From DATGKG01 sp963783145 (GTDB taxonomy: Bacteria; Desulfobacterota; Binatia; Binatales; Binataceae), in the NCBI GenBank assembly GCA_963783145.1, contig CAWAMM010000002.1, positions 620,001 to 684,000 of the forward strand: 64,000 bases of DNA. Direction: 5' to 3'. This document shows, one piece after another, positions 18,384-30,063 of the stretch; position 1 is the first letter of the stretch, and each line of letters starts with the position of its first letter. Position numbers and translations under genes: made by a program. A model generated the notes under the pieces. That model was not told where the DNA came from, searched no databases, and worked only from the letters and a program-made list of their open reading frames with translations.

Positions 18384-19987
18384 CTCTTCTTCTGCTCTTC
18401 CAGCTTGCGCAGCTCGACGCGGCGAATCTTGCCGCTTACGGTCTTCGGCAAATCCTCGACGAATTCGATCTCGCGCGGATATTTATATGGCGCGGTGATG
18501 CGCTTGCAGTGCTCCTGGAGTTCGCGCACCAGCGCATCATCACCGATGACGCCCGCCTTGATGCGCACGAACGCCTTCACGATATGGCCGCGATCGGCAT
18601 CTGGACTCGCCACCACCGCCGACTCCATCACGGACGGATGCTCGAGCAGGGCGCTTTCGACTTCGAACGGCCCGATACGATAGCCCGCGGAAGTGATGAC
18701 GTCGTCGGCGCGTCCGACGAACCGTAGATAGCCATCGGCATCTTTGTAGGCCTTGTCGCCGGTCAAGTAATAATCACCTCGAAAGACGAGCGCGTTCTCG
18801 TCGGGATTCTTCCAGTACTCACGCATGATCGAGGGCGGCTTTTCGGGCTTCACGCGCACCGCGATTTGCCCGACGTCGCCCACCGCGCACTCGTGCAGGT
18901 CCTCATCGAGGATGCGCACGTCGTGCCCGGGGAACGCGCGCCCCATCGAGCCCAGCTTGACCTCGGCGCCCGGCATGTTGCAGGCAATGATGATGGTCTC
19001 CGTCTGCCCGTAGCCGTCGCGAATGGTGAGGTTGAAGTTGCGCCGCCATACCTCGATAACCTCGGGATTGAGCGGCTCGCCCGCCGCCGTACAATGGCGC
19101 AGCTTCGGCACTTTGTACTTCGAGAGGTCCTCCTTGACCAGCATCCGATACTCGGTCGGAGGCGCGCAGAACGTGGTGATGCCGTAGCGCTCGAGGAGCT
19201 CCATTTCCTTCGCCGGCTCGAAGCGCCCGTTGTACATGAACACCGTGACGCCGTTCATCCACGGGCCGAAGAGAACACCATACGCGGCCTTCGCCCATCC
19301 GGTGTCACTGGTGGTCCAATGCACATCGGTGGGTTTCAGGTCGAGCCAGTTCAGCCCGGTGAACTTGTGACTATAGATATAGCCATGCGCATGCAGCACG
19401 GCCTTCGGTTCCTTGGTCGTGCCCGAGGTGTAATAACAAATCGCGGGATCATTGGCGCGAGTCTTCGCGACGGCGAACTTCGCCGAGGCTTTCTTCATCT
19501 CTTCGGGAAGACTTTTCCATCCGCTGCGCGGCGCGCCGACGATGAGGTAATGCACGAGGGTAGGGCACTGACTGCGCAGGTCGCCCACCATCGTCGCGCT
19601 GTCCACCGATGCGATGATCGCTTTGGCGCCGGAATGATTCGCGCGATAGACCAGGTCCTTCTCGCGCAGCATCGCGGTGCAAGGCACCACGATCGCGCCC
19701 ACCTTGAGCGCGCCGATATACGCGGCCTGCCAGATCGGAATCCTCGGCAGGACCAGCAGGATCGGGTCGCCCGGTTGAATGCCCAGCTCCTTCAGGACAT
19801 TGGCGATGCGGTTGGATTGCTCCTTGAAATCGCCGAAGGTCATCCGCGCGCGATTCCCTTCCTGATCCTCCCAGAGCAATGCGACGCGATTGTGGTCGGA
19901 GGAGAATTCATCGATGACGTTGCCGAAGTTGAAGTATTCGGGCGTGTTCCATCGAAATTCGCGGTATATTTTTTCGTAGTTGTCCAT
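18350..19987 (-). CDS. AMP-forming acyl-CoA synthetase (medium-chain / MACS type)
   Basis: 545 residues of the ANL superfamily. Adenylation motifs are present in order: A3 YYTSGTTKEPKA (residues about 190), A5 DGYGQTETI (about 335), A7 YYLTGDKAYKDADGYLRFVGRADDVI (about 415), A8 hinge GYRIGPFEVE, and A10 PKTVSGKIRR with the catalytic Lys. Together they activate a carboxylic acid to acyl-AMP and then to the CoA thioester. Overall sequence resembles MACS and acetate/butyrate-CoA ligases. The last residues (KSQTKHQGTKVG) are encoded inside the right arm of the inverted repeat and are probably non-native tail. It starts 13 bases after the keto-acid decarboxylase gene. Confidence 0.9.
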   Translation of the reverse strand: MDNYEKIYREFRWNTPEYFNFGNVIDEFSSDHNRVALLWEDQEGNRARMTFGDFKEQSNRIANVLKELGIQPGDPILLVLPRIPIWQAAYIGALKVGAIVVPCTAMLREKDLVYRANHSGAKAIIASVDSATMVGDLRSQCPTLVHYLIVGAPRSGWKSLPEEMKKASAKFAVAKTRANDPAICYYTSGTTKEPKAVLHAHGYIYSHKFTGLNWLDLKPTDVHWTTSDTGWAKAAYGVLFGPWMNGVTVFMYNGRFEPAKEMELLERYGITTFCAPPTEYRMLVKEDLSKYKVPKLRHCTAAGEPLNPEVIEVWRRNFNLTIRDGYGQTETIIIACNMPGAEVKLGSMGRAFPGHDVRILDEDLHECAVGDVGQIAVRVKPEKPPSIMREYWKNPDENALVFRGDYYLTGDKAYKDADGYLRFVGRADDVITSAGYRIGPFEVESALLEHPSVMESAVVASPDADRGHIVKAFVRIKAGVIGDDALVRELQEHCKRITAPYKYPREIEFVEDLPKTVSGKIRRVELRKLEEQKKSQTKHQGTKVG

Positions 19988-20000
19988 TTTCGAGACTCAA

Positions 20001-21689
20001 CTAACCTCGCGCCCGGGATTTCTTTTCCGCCGGCGCCTGCGAGCGCTTGGCCGCAGCTTTAATATACTTCACGGTGACCGGAGACAGATCGTCGCGCTCG
20101 ACGCGAACATCGATGATGGAGAATTTCTCGTCCTGATGCGCGAGCTCGAGCGCGGTTCGGAGCTCCTCGGGGGTATGCGCCTCGAAACCCGCACCACCCC
20201 AATCGCGGGCGAGGTTCGCGTAGGGCCAAGGCGGAATCTCGAGCAGATCCCGTTGCTCGACGATGGGCCGGAAGATGCCCCATCCGCCATTGTTGATGAC
20301 CAGCACGATCGGATTGGCGCCGAACTTCGGCGCATGCGAAATCTCCGGCCCGGTCATTTGAAACGCCCCGTCGCCACATAGCACGATCGGTCGCAAGCGG
20401 GAGCCGATTTGGGCGCCCATCGCCGCGGGCACCGCGAATCCCATCGAGGCGTAAAACCCCTGCGCGAGATAGGTCCCGCCGGTCGGCACCCGAATGTCGA
20501 GGCCGCCAAAAAGCATGTCCCCCGACTCCGCCACCACCAGATGCCCTTTGTGCCCGGCGAGGAACTCATTTACGGTGCGCAGGATGTCGGCAACCTTGAT
20601 CTGGCGCCCATCGCGCGCGGTCCGTCTGGGCAGGTTGTCGACGTACTCGACCTTCTCACGATGGGTTTTGAGGTCCTGCTTGAGCAGGGCGCGAGTGAAA
20701 TCGCGCACCCCCACATCGGTATACGTGTGATGCTTCACATCGACTTTGCGATCGACTGCCCATACCGTCCGGTCCTGGATGATGTGCGGCGGCCGATTGC
20801 CGAAATTCATGTCGGTCTTGAGGCATCCGAGGTTGATGACCAGATCGGCCTCATCCATCCGCTTGAGCATCGGTGGCGGGCTGATCGGTCCGATGTGCAC
20901 GCCCATGTATAGAGGATGGTCCATCGGGAACGCGCCCTTGCCGAGGACCGTGGTGCATACCGGGGCGCCGAGTTTTTCCGCCAGGGCGACCAGCTCGGCC
21001 GACGATTTGTAGCGATGAATCTCGATGCCCGCGATGAGCACCGGCTTGCGGCTTTCATTGAACATCAGCGCAGTCTCGCGCGCCGCTTCCGCAACCTTGC
21101 TCGAATTCGACGGCTGGAAATGCAGATAGCCGTCCCATTCGATGATCGCGTCGGGCACCTCGATTTCGCGATCGACCATGTCGCGATGAATCTCGATATA
21201 GCCGGGGCGCTGTTCGGCCCAAATCGCGCGCACCACATCGTGTAGCATTTGCGCGGCGGTTCGGGGCTCGGTCAGCACCGCCGAGGCGCAGGTGACCTCC
21301 TTGAAAATGCGATGCTGCGATTCGATGTCGCGCGCCTGATGATGAATCAGGGTGCCGAGCTTGCGCTCCTCCTCGCCCGGGCCGCCGGAGAAAATCAGGA
21401 TCGGCACGCGCTCCGAAAACGATCCCGCGACCGGATTGATGGTGTTGAAGCCGCCGGCGCCATAAGTGATGCACATCACGCCGATTTTGCGCGATGCGCG
21501 TGCGTAACCATCGGCGGCGAAACCGACTCCGGGCTCATGCGAGAAGGTATGGACCTGGAATCCGTGCTTGCGCCCGAGCGAGAAAAACAGCTTGAGCGCG
21601 AGGTCGCCCGGGATTCCGAAAAGATGTTCAGTGCCGATTTTGCGGAGATAGGCGACCAGAAAATCGCCCAGCTTCATATGTCGCTTCAA
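20001..21689 (-). CDS. Thiamine-diphosphate-dependent 2-keto-acid decarboxylase (IPDC/PDC-like)
   Basis: About 562 residues. The N-terminal Pyr domain has HEPGVGFAADGYARA with the ThDP-activating Glu, and IHHQ, equivalent to the catalytic His-His pair of pyruvate and indolepyruvate decarboxylases. The C-terminal PP domain has the ThDP/Mg motif GDGAFQMTGPEISHAPKFG...INNGGW. The His pair separates it from acetolactate synthase. TTG 21689 (LKRHMKLGDF) is well spaced from AAGGA (21697-21702); ATG 21677 is the alternative. Together with the acyl-CoA synthetase it could turn a 2-keto acid into an aldehyde and, after oxidation elsewhere, its acid into a CoA ester; this is inference. Confidence 0.82.
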   Translation of the reverse strand: MKRHMKLGDFLVAYLRKIGTEHLFGIPGDLALKLFFSLGRKHGFQVHTFSHEPGVGFAADGYARASRKIGVMCITYGAGGFNTINPVAGSFSERVPILIFSGGPGEEERKLGTLIHHQARDIESQHRIFKEVTCASAVLTEPRTAAQMLHDVVRAIWAEQRPGYIEIHRDMVDREIEVPDAIIEWDGYLHFQPSNSSKVAEAARETALMFNESRKPVLIAGIEIHRYKSSAELVALAEKLGAPVCTTVLGKGAFPMDHPLYMGVHIGPISPPPMLKRMDEADLVINLGCLKTDMNFGNRPPHIIQDRTVWAVDRKVDVKHHTYTDVGVRDFTRALLKQDLKTHREKVEYVDNLPRRTARDGRQIKVADILRTVNEFLAGHKGHLVVAESGDMLFGGLDIRVPTGGTYLAQGFYASMGFAVPAAMGAQIGSRLRPIVLCGDGAFQMTGPEISHAPKFGANPIVLVINNGGWGIFRPIVEQRDLLEIPPWPYANLARDWGGAGFEAHTPEELRTALELAHQDEKFSIIDVRVERDDLSPVTVKYIKAAAKRSQAPAEKKSRARG

Positions 21690-21935
21690 GATGAGGTTCC
21701 TTTCCTTGCTTGAGCAGCCGATATCGTGTCCGGTTTGCGACTTCGTTACTGAACGACATCTTACCACATCGCGAAAATGTGCCTCATCAGGTCTTTTGGT
21801 CCGAAAATCACTGAGAAAAATCTCCCGCGTCGCCGGGCAATCCTAAAAGAGCCTCGGGAAGTTGCCCGCCAATCAACTGATTGAATATCGGTAGTGACAC
21901 TATGTTCACGAATACGAAGCAGCTAGTATGCTCGG

Positions 21936-23435
21936 ATGCCGCCGTCGACCAAGGAATTCGGGTATCGAATCATCATTGTGTCGTGGCCGATATTGTTTCT
22001 GCTGGTGCTCGCGGGATGCGGCGGCTCTTCCGGTCCCGATGCATCGTCAACTCCCGCCCCGCTGGGCGCGCGCAATCTCAACTTGATTTTCGTGGTGAGC
22101 GAGGATGTGGCTTACCATGCCGACGGCGACGTCAACCCAAATACGGCAAACCTCACCAATCAGGGTTTGCAGCGCTCGCTTCGCATGGCGACCTTCCTGC
22201 GACGGAACGTTTTGGGGAAAAAGAATGTAACCGCGGTCTATGCGCTGCAACCGATGAGCCATCCGCAGACCGCCGGCAATTATCCCGATATGGCGGCATA
22301 TGCGACCATTCAGCAGTTTGCCCTGCTTAATAAGGTCACGCTGACCGGCGAGGGCGTGACCTATACCGCCAACAGCTATCCGATCAACGTATCCTATGGG
22401 GCATCGGTGCCCAGCGGAGTCGCTACGCCGGCGGTAGCCTGCCCGACTGCGAACTGTCAGGGACTCGATTTTGCCGACCAGGGGAACGACAACGAAACTC
22501 TGGTAGCCCGCATCATCAGGGCCAAGGTGCCGGGTTTTCATGTTTTCTCTGCGCCCTGGGAGACGGTCAGCGTGCTGCTGACCAAAATCATTGCGCAGGA
22601 AAATTACCATCTGACGGTTCCGACCACCTACGCGGGACCCAACTTTATCTATGCCTTGTCGATCCCGCCGTCGGGAAAGGCCCGCCTCGTTACCTTCGAT
22701 ACCCACGTGAATCCGGCGGCCACCTATCCTGTGCTGCCGCCTCCGGCGCTGGAGGGCGCGGAATGTGACGCGCAGGCGCATTTCAACCTCGCGGTGACTA
22801 TCGGCAGCGGGGGCGCCATGAAGCCGAACGGAATCAATACCAACGAGACCGTCTACATGATTCGGCACGCCGAGGCGCATCCGGTCAGCACTTTTGAGGA
22901 CGGCAACTATGTCTGCGCGGGGCAATGGCGCGCGCTGAATCTTCCCAATGCACTGCGCGGCATCATCGCTCCCACGATGGTCTATTCGATCGATCCGGCG
23001 CAGGCGATTCCGGGCGGCCAGAACGCCTCGGGAGATGCGACCTGGTCGTATGTCAGGCCCTCCCTGACGGTCGAGTCCTACGCAATCGCCAATGGCTTGC
23101 CGTATGGTCTGGCTGCGAGCTTCGAGCTCGGCGCGCAGAATCCTCCTCAGTTAGCCACGGTCGCGAGTGATTTTTTCTTTACCGGCGGCCAATTCAACAA
23201 TCAGACGGTGCTGATGGCGTGGGAACATGACCACATCCCACCGACGGTCAATGCACTGCTTGCGAGCTACTTTCCCAGTGGCGGAGGTCCCATCCCGGCG
23301 CCCGGTTGGCCGGACGACGACTACGACACGATTTGGACGGTGACGCTCGACGCTAACGGGAATCTGGCGGTGAACAACGCGTTGTGTGAAGGCATCCAGT
23401 CCGTGACGCTGCCGGCGACCTGCCCCGAATTCTGA
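21936..23435 (+). CDS. Lipoprotein with two histidine-phosphatase-like lobes, copy 1
   Basis: 499 residues. A lipoprotein signal ends in LVLAGC (Cys28). The N-terminal lobe (residues about 45-255) has the histidine-phosphatase layout, LIFVVSEDVAYHADGD, then TNQGLQRSLRMATFL and VYALQPMSHPQTA, but its RHG motif is replaced by VSED. The C-terminal lobe (about 295-490) has YMIRHAEAHP (R310, H311, E313), GQWRALNLPNAL, VYSIDPAQ in place of the usual SxxxRxxQTA, and VLMAWEHDHIPPTV with H431/H433 at the second catalytic histidine. It is therefore a plausible periplasmic phosphatase or pseudo-phosphatase. The next gene is a tandem copy 13 bases downstream. Confidence 0.75.
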   Translation: MPPSTKEFGYRIIIVSWPILFLLVLAGCGGSSGPDASSTPAPLGARNLNLIFVVSEDVAYHADGDVNPNTANLTNQGLQRSLRMATFLRRNVLGKKNVTAVYALQPMSHPQTAGNYPDMAAYATIQQFALLNKVTLTGEGVTYTANSYPINVSYGASVPSGVATPAVACPTANCQGLDFADQGNDNETLVARIIRAKVPGFHVFSAPWETVSVLLTKIIAQENYHLTVPTTYAGPNFIYALSIPPSGKARLVTFDTHVNPAATYPVLPPPALEGAECDAQAHFNLAVTIGSGGAMKPNGINTNETVYMIRHAEAHPVSTFEDGNYVCAGQWRALNLPNALRGIIAPTMVYSIDPAQAIPGGQNASGDATWSYVRPSLTVESYAIANGLPYGLAASFELGAQNPPQLATVASDFFFTGGQFNNQTVLMAWEHDHIPPTVNALLASYFPSGGGPIPAPGWPDDDYDTIWTVTLDANGNLAVNNALCEGIQSVTLPATCPEF

Positions 23436-23448
23436 AGGTGCTGCCGAG

Positions 23449-24921
23449 ATGGAATTCGCGCGTAGGTTCAAAATTGCCGCTTCATGCGTATTGATCCTTG
23501 CCGTGGCGCTGCTTGCGGGATGTGGCGGCTCTTCCAATTCCGAAGGGACGTCTGGACCGGCTCCACTCAACGCCGGCAATCTCAATCTGATCTTCGTGGT
23601 CAGCGAGGATTTGGCCTTCAGCGCTCCCGGCGATATCAATCCCACCACCGCCAACCTCACCAATCAGGGCCTCCAGCGGTCCCTCCGGATGGCCAGGTTT
23701 CTGAAACGGCGGGTGCTCGGCAATAAGAATGTCACCGGCGTCTATGCCCTCGAGCCGATGACTCACCTACAGACTGCTAGCCATTATCCGGATATGGCCG
23801 CGTTAGGGACCATCCAGCAGTTCGCCCTGCTCAACCAGATTGCCCTCTCCAGCAGCACCGGGCCGGAATACCTGCCGTATACCGGCAACAGTTACCCCAT
23901 CAACGTTTCGTATGCGCCGTCGATGCCGCTACCCAGCGGAGTCGCGACGCCGATCGCATCCTGCCCGAATTGCCAGGGGCTCGATTTCGCTGACCAGGGT
24001 GGAGACAACGAAAGCCTCGTAACCGGCATCATCGCGGCCGACGTGCCGGGCTTCTATGTCTTCTCGGCGCCTTGGGAGACCACCACTAGTCTGCTCGCAA
24101 ACGTCAACTCGCTTGAACATTACAACCTGACTCTTCCGGCGAGCTATGCGGGTCCGAACATTTTCTATGCGATCTCGATAACCCCCTCCGGAAGCGCGAG
24201 TATCTCCACCTTTAACAGCAACCTGAAGCCGCCATCGACATATCCGGTGCTGCCCAAGCGGGTGCCGATTAATACTGGATGCACAGCGCAACCGCCTTTC
24301 CCGCCGATCATGGTGACCATCGGTAGCAGCGGCGCGACGAAGCCCGAGGGAATCAACATCAACGAGACCCTGTACATCATTCGGCACGCGGACGCGCATC
24401 CACTGGAGTTTTGGACCGATGGTAACTATATCTGCGCGGGGCAGTGGCGCGCGCTCGATCTTCCGAATGCGCTGCGCGGAAAAATCAGCCCGCAGCAGGT
24501 TTATTCGAGCGATCCGGCCCAGATTTCCCCCGGGACGCAGAACTCCTGGTCTGGGGTTGCGCCTTCATTGACCGCCGAACCATACGCCATCGCGAACAAC
24601 CTGCCTTATGGTCTGGCCGCGAGCTTTCCCACGACCTCGACCATGTCGACCAGTAATTTCTTCTTCACCGGCGACCAATTTTCGAATCAGGCGGTACTGG
24701 TGGCGTGGTCGTATCAGTTCATCCAACCGACGGTGAATGATCTGATTGCGAGCTATTTCTCGCCCGATGCCTCCCCGCCAACGGTGCCGACCTGGCCGGG
24801 CACCGATTACGACACCATCTGGACGGTGACGCTCGACGACGCAGGCAACCTGTCGGTGGACAACACGCTGTGCGAGGGCATCGATTCCGCGAAGCTTCCG
24901 GCCACCTGCCCTCAATTCTGA
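23449..24921 (+). CDS. Lipoprotein with two histidine-phosphatase-like lobes, copy 2
   Basis: 490 residues, a tandem paralogue of the previous gene along its whole length. The lipobox is LLAGC (Cys25). Shared landmarks are LNLIFVVSED, TANLTNQGLQRSLRMA, VYALEPMTHLQTA, FADQGGDNESLV, YVFSAPWE and DYDTIWTVTLD. The C-terminal lobe keeps YIIRHADAHP (R312, H313, D315), but the second catalytic histidine region reads VLVAWSYQFIQPTV: Tyr422 stands where copy 1 has His431. Copy 2 has thus lost part of the active site that copy 1 retains. Both probably reside in the outer membrane facing the periplasm. They form one two-gene message; GAAGG precedes this start. Confidence 0.75.
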   Translation: MEFARRFKIAASCVLILAVALLAGCGGSSNSEGTSGPAPLNAGNLNLIFVVSEDLAFSAPGDINPTTANLTNQGLQRSLRMARFLKRRVLGNKNVTGVYALEPMTHLQTASHYPDMAALGTIQQFALLNQIALSSSTGPEYLPYTGNSYPINVSYAPSMPLPSGVATPIASCPNCQGLDFADQGGDNESLVTGIIAADVPGFYVFSAPWETTTSLLANVNSLEHYNLTLPASYAGPNIFYAISITPSGSASISTFNSNLKPPSTYPVLPKRVPINTGCTAQPPFPPIMVTIGSSGATKPEGININETLYIIRHADAHPLEFWTDGNYICAGQWRALDLPNALRGKISPQQVYSSDPAQISPGTQNSWSGVAPSLTAEPYAIANNLPYGLAASFPTTSTMSTSNFFFTGDQFSNQAVLVAWSYQFIQPTVNDLIASYFSPDASPPTVPTWPGTDYDTIWTVTLDDAGNLSVDNTLCEGIDSAKLPATCPQF

Positions 24922-25028
24922 TCGACGCAATGGGGATGGCTCGTTCGCGACTCTGCTTTGTTGGTTAGACACCATTGGACGACCACGTTACGCTGTCCGC
25001 AGGGTTGTCTCCGGAGCATGGTTTATTG

Positions 25029-25244
25029 ATGGCAAGCGAGTTCACCGCAATCATCGAACCGGACGGCGATTGGTATATCGCGTACTGCGCGGAAATTCCC
25101 GGCGCAAATGGGCAGGGGCGGACTAAGGAAGAGGCGATCGAGAGCCTGGCTGACGCCATCAAGCTGGTGCTCGATGATCGTCGCGAGGACGCGATTCGGG
25201 GCCTGCCCTCTGATGCGATGCGGGAAACCGTAACGGTCAAGTGA
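25029..25244 (+). CDS. hicB: HicB-type antitoxin, short form
   Basis: 71 residues. The core EFTAIIEPDGDWYIAYCAEIPGANGQGRTKEEAIESL (read in two parts: the strand EPDGDWYIAYCAEIPGANG and the helix TKEEAIESLADAIKLVL) is the partial RNase-H-like fold of HicB proteins. The C-terminal DNA-binding domain of long HicBs is missing, as in many short members. It shares four bases with the toxin gene (GTGA at 25241-25244). Start ATG 25029 lacks a strong ribosome site. It would bind and neutralise the HicA toxin. Confidence 0.85.
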   Translation: MASEFTAIIEPDGDWYIAYCAEIPGANGQGRTKEEAIESLADAIKLVLDDRREDAIRGLPSDAMRETVTVK

Positions 25245-25435
25245 AGCGTGGCGATTCGCTGCCTCACCTTCGACGTCACGGTTGCCATCTGAAACGCGAA
25301 GGCGGCACACATTCCTCAGGGTGCAATCCCGCGACCGGCGCGGTTGAGGCGGTGCCCCGACACAACGAAATAGCCAACCGACTCGCCGCCAAGATTTGCC
25401 GCACCTTATCGATACCCGAACCTGATCGAGCGTAA
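25241..25435 (+). CDS. hicA: HicA-type mRNA interferase toxin
   Basis: 64 residues, starting at GTG 25241 inside the stop region of hicB. The double-stranded-RNA-binding-like fold is shown by LPHLRRHGCHLKREGGTHSS, where the His after GG(T) is the catalytic residue of the family, followed by NPATGAVEAVPRHNEIANRLAAKICRTL in the usual order (NPxTG, VPRHxEI). HicA cleaves mRNA on ribosomes and is held by HicB. Gene order hicB-hicA is the less common of the two known orders. Confidence 0.87.
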   Translation: MKRGDSLPHLRRHGCHLKREGGTHSSGCNPATGAVEAVPRHNEIANRLAAKICRTLSIPEPDRA

Positions 25436-25440
25436 GCGTG

Positions 25441-25641
25441 ATGTTTTCCGATTCGATCTACCGCAGCCTTCAACGTCAGATCCAAGCGCGAATCCCGGGC
25501 TTGCGGCGACAGTCCGAAGCCATCGCGCGTCGTGACTTCGAACGGATCTCGCGCAAGATAGCGAGAACCCTTCCCTACAAGACCTGGCAGGAGATGGATC
25601 GCGCGGCGAAGGGCGATCGGTTTGGTCTTTCTCGACAGTAA
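25441..25641 (+). CDS. Probable antitoxin partner of the downstream PIN-domain pseudogene
   Basis: 66 residues from ATG 25441 (GTG 25438 also possible). The sequence is Arg-rich and helical: SLQRQIQARIPGLRR, then a tail RTLPYKTWQEMDRAAKGDRFGLSRQ. It ends 20 bases inside the PIN reading frame, the overlap typical of VapBC pairs. I do not recognise the exact family. With its toxin broken, it may be under little selection. Confidence 0.5.
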   Translation: MFSDSIYRSLQRQIQARIPGLRRQSEAIARRDFERISRKIARTLPYKTWQEMDRAAKGDRFGLSRQ

Positions 25642-26154
25642 TCTGTTTATCATCGACCGCTTCTTTCGACGGGACGCGGCGTATCCCGCGCCCCACGCAT
25701 TTCTATGCCGAGAATTTCCGCAGTGGTTCCGTTGTTGACTCTCCTTGAGATTTGCGGCGCGGCTTCCTTCAGGCTGTCGACGGAGGAGGCCTAGCGATGG
25801 TCGCATCGTTTCGTTACCGTTTATCCGGTCCGAATTTTGAACCCTTTCGGCGCGGGCGACGGTCCCGCCAGTGCGTGGCTCGGTTCGTATGCGGACGACG
25901 TCAGCAGGTATGTCGCTCGACGCATGACCCTGGGAGATGCGACCCTCGCGCGAGAGGCGGATCGCTACGGAGCGAAGGCGATCGTCACCTGGAACGTCAA
26001 GGATTTCTTCGGCAGGACAGCTGTGCCGGTGCTGACGCCGGAGCAATTCATGAAGCGCGTTCCCCGAGGCGTCGGGGCCCTCGGTCGCGCCTGGAGCGAG
26101 GAGCGGCGGGGCCAGCGCAATTTGCAACGCGTCGACGACCTCGAGACGTGGTAA
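25622..26154 (+). pseudogene. Broken PIN-domain (VapC-like) ribonuclease gene
   Basis: The N-terminal part starts at TTG 25622 (AAGGG 8 bases upstream) and reads VFLDSNLFIIDRFFRRDAAYPAPHAFL, with the first PIN acidic residue (D in LDSN). The frame is then lost near 25700-25712 and continues one frame over as VVPLLTLLEICGAASFRLSTEEA, with the second acidic residue. A TAG stop follows at 25792-25794, and the same frame goes on as RFVTVYPVRILNPFGAGDG...TLGDATLAREADRYGAKAIVTWNVKDFFGRT, with the last PIN acidic residues. At least two inactivating changes, a frameshift and a nonsense codon, are needed to explain it. The intact protein would be about 150 residues. Confidence 0.8.
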
Positions 26155-26199
26155 TCGCCCTGCCATGCTGTGCTAGGATGAGCGCCAGAAAGACGCCTC

Positions 26200-26514
26200 A
26201 TGTTTCAAAGACTGCTGCGCATGCAAATGCTCTCGCCCGCACGGATCGGCGGATTGATCGCCCATCTGCCGAAATTCGTGCGGGTGTTCTATCGCCTGAT
26301 GAAGGACCCCCGCGTTTCCGTCTTCGCGAAGGCCGTGCCGTTCGTGATGCTGTTTTTGATGTTTACGCCCCCCGCCATCGAACTCGATTTTGTGCCGGTT
26401 CTCGGCGAATTGGATTGGATCCTCGCGGCGTACATTGCGCTCAAACTCTTCCTATGGGTATGCCCCGCCGAGGTGGTGCGTGAGCACGTCGGGCAGATTG
26501 CGCATGGTCAATAA
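26200..26514 (+). CDS. YkvA/DUF1232-like small membrane protein
   Basis: 104 residues. An amphipathic N-terminal part (LIAHLPKFVRVFYRLMKDPRVSVFAK) is followed by two hydrophobic helices around residues 45-90. The link between them, ELDFVPVLGELDW, resembles the PIDLIPDxIPxLGxLDD signature of DUF1232 proteins. Function unknown. It ends just before the UPF0182 gene (TAA at 26512-26514) and is probably cotranscribed. Confidence 0.65.
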   Translation: MFQRLLRMQMLSPARIGGLIAHLPKFVRVFYRLMKDPRVSVFAKAVPFVMLFLMFTPPAIELDFVPVLGELDWILAAYIALKLFLWVCPAEVVREHVGQIAHGQ

Positions 26515-26520
26515 TTGAAG

Positions 26521-29268
<2,748 letters not shown>

Positions 29269-29275
29269 GTTTCAG

Positions 29276-29935
29276 ATGGCGGAAGGTTCGAGCGATAGGA
29301 TCAGGGTTCTCATCGCGGATGACCATCGAATGTTTCGCGATCTGCTGAGACGCGAGCTCTCCAAGGAATGTGACATAGTAGGCGAGGCTACCGACGGCGA
29401 ATCGACCCTCGCGATCGCATTACGAAGCAAGCCGCAAGTTGTTCTTCTTGACGTGGTTATGCGTGGGATCGACGGTCTGAGCGCTGCACACGAACTAGCG
29501 CGCAAAGTTCCTGACGCAAAGGTTTTAATTCTGAGCCAATACGAGAACCCCGAGTATGTATTGGAGGCGCTCAAAGAGGCTCTGGTGGCCGGATACTTTT
29601 CGAAATTGAAAGATAGCGCGGACAACATTCTTCCCGCGATTCGCGCGGTCCATGCGGGCGGCCGATATCTCAGCCCCTCCATCGCGCCTATCGTGCTCCA
29701 CGAAATGAATCATCCATCGTTTACCAGCTCCGGCGATGGTCTGACCAAGCGCGAACGCGAAGTTCTGCGCCTGGTCGCCGAGGGCTGCACTACCAAGGAA
29801 ATCGCCACGCGGCTGAACATCAGCCCCAAGACCGCGCAGGTCCATCGGGATAATCTAAAGCAAAAGTTGAATTTGCATAGCACGGCCGCGATCGTTCGTT
29901 ACGCTATCGAGCGCAAGATGATCCGGGTCGATTAG
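29276..29935 (+). CDS. NarL/FixJ family response regulator
   Basis: 219 residues from ATG 29276. Receiver domain: acidic pair IADDHRMF, phosphoacceptor Asp in VVLLDVVMRG (about residue 61), Ser/Thr position ILSQYEN and Lys in YFSKLKDS. Output domain: LuxR-type helix-turn-helix TKREREVLRLVAEGCTTKEIATRLNISPKTAQVHRDN. It starts 7 bases after the UPF0182 stop. No sensor kinase is adjacent, so its partner must lie elsewhere. Confidence 0.92.
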   Translation: MAEGSSDRIRVLIADDHRMFRDLLRRELSKECDIVGEATDGESTLAIALRSKPQVVLLDVVMRGIDGLSAAHELARKVPDAKVLILSQYENPEYVLEALKEALVAGYFSKLKDSADNILPAIRAVHAGGRYLSPSIAPIVLHEMNHPSFTSSGDGLTKREREVLRLVAEGCTTKEIATRLNISPKTAQVHRDNLKQKLNLHSTAAIVRYAIERKMIRVD

Positions 29936-30063
29936 GTCCTGTTGCCAACCTGAGGGTCCGTTTTCCAGGTTGCATTTCCACCAATAGCTAAATTGGAAAT
30001 TGCGCAGCAGCGGATACCGTGATACTGATCGGTTAAACGCTGAACTCGTGTTCGAGAGGCTCT

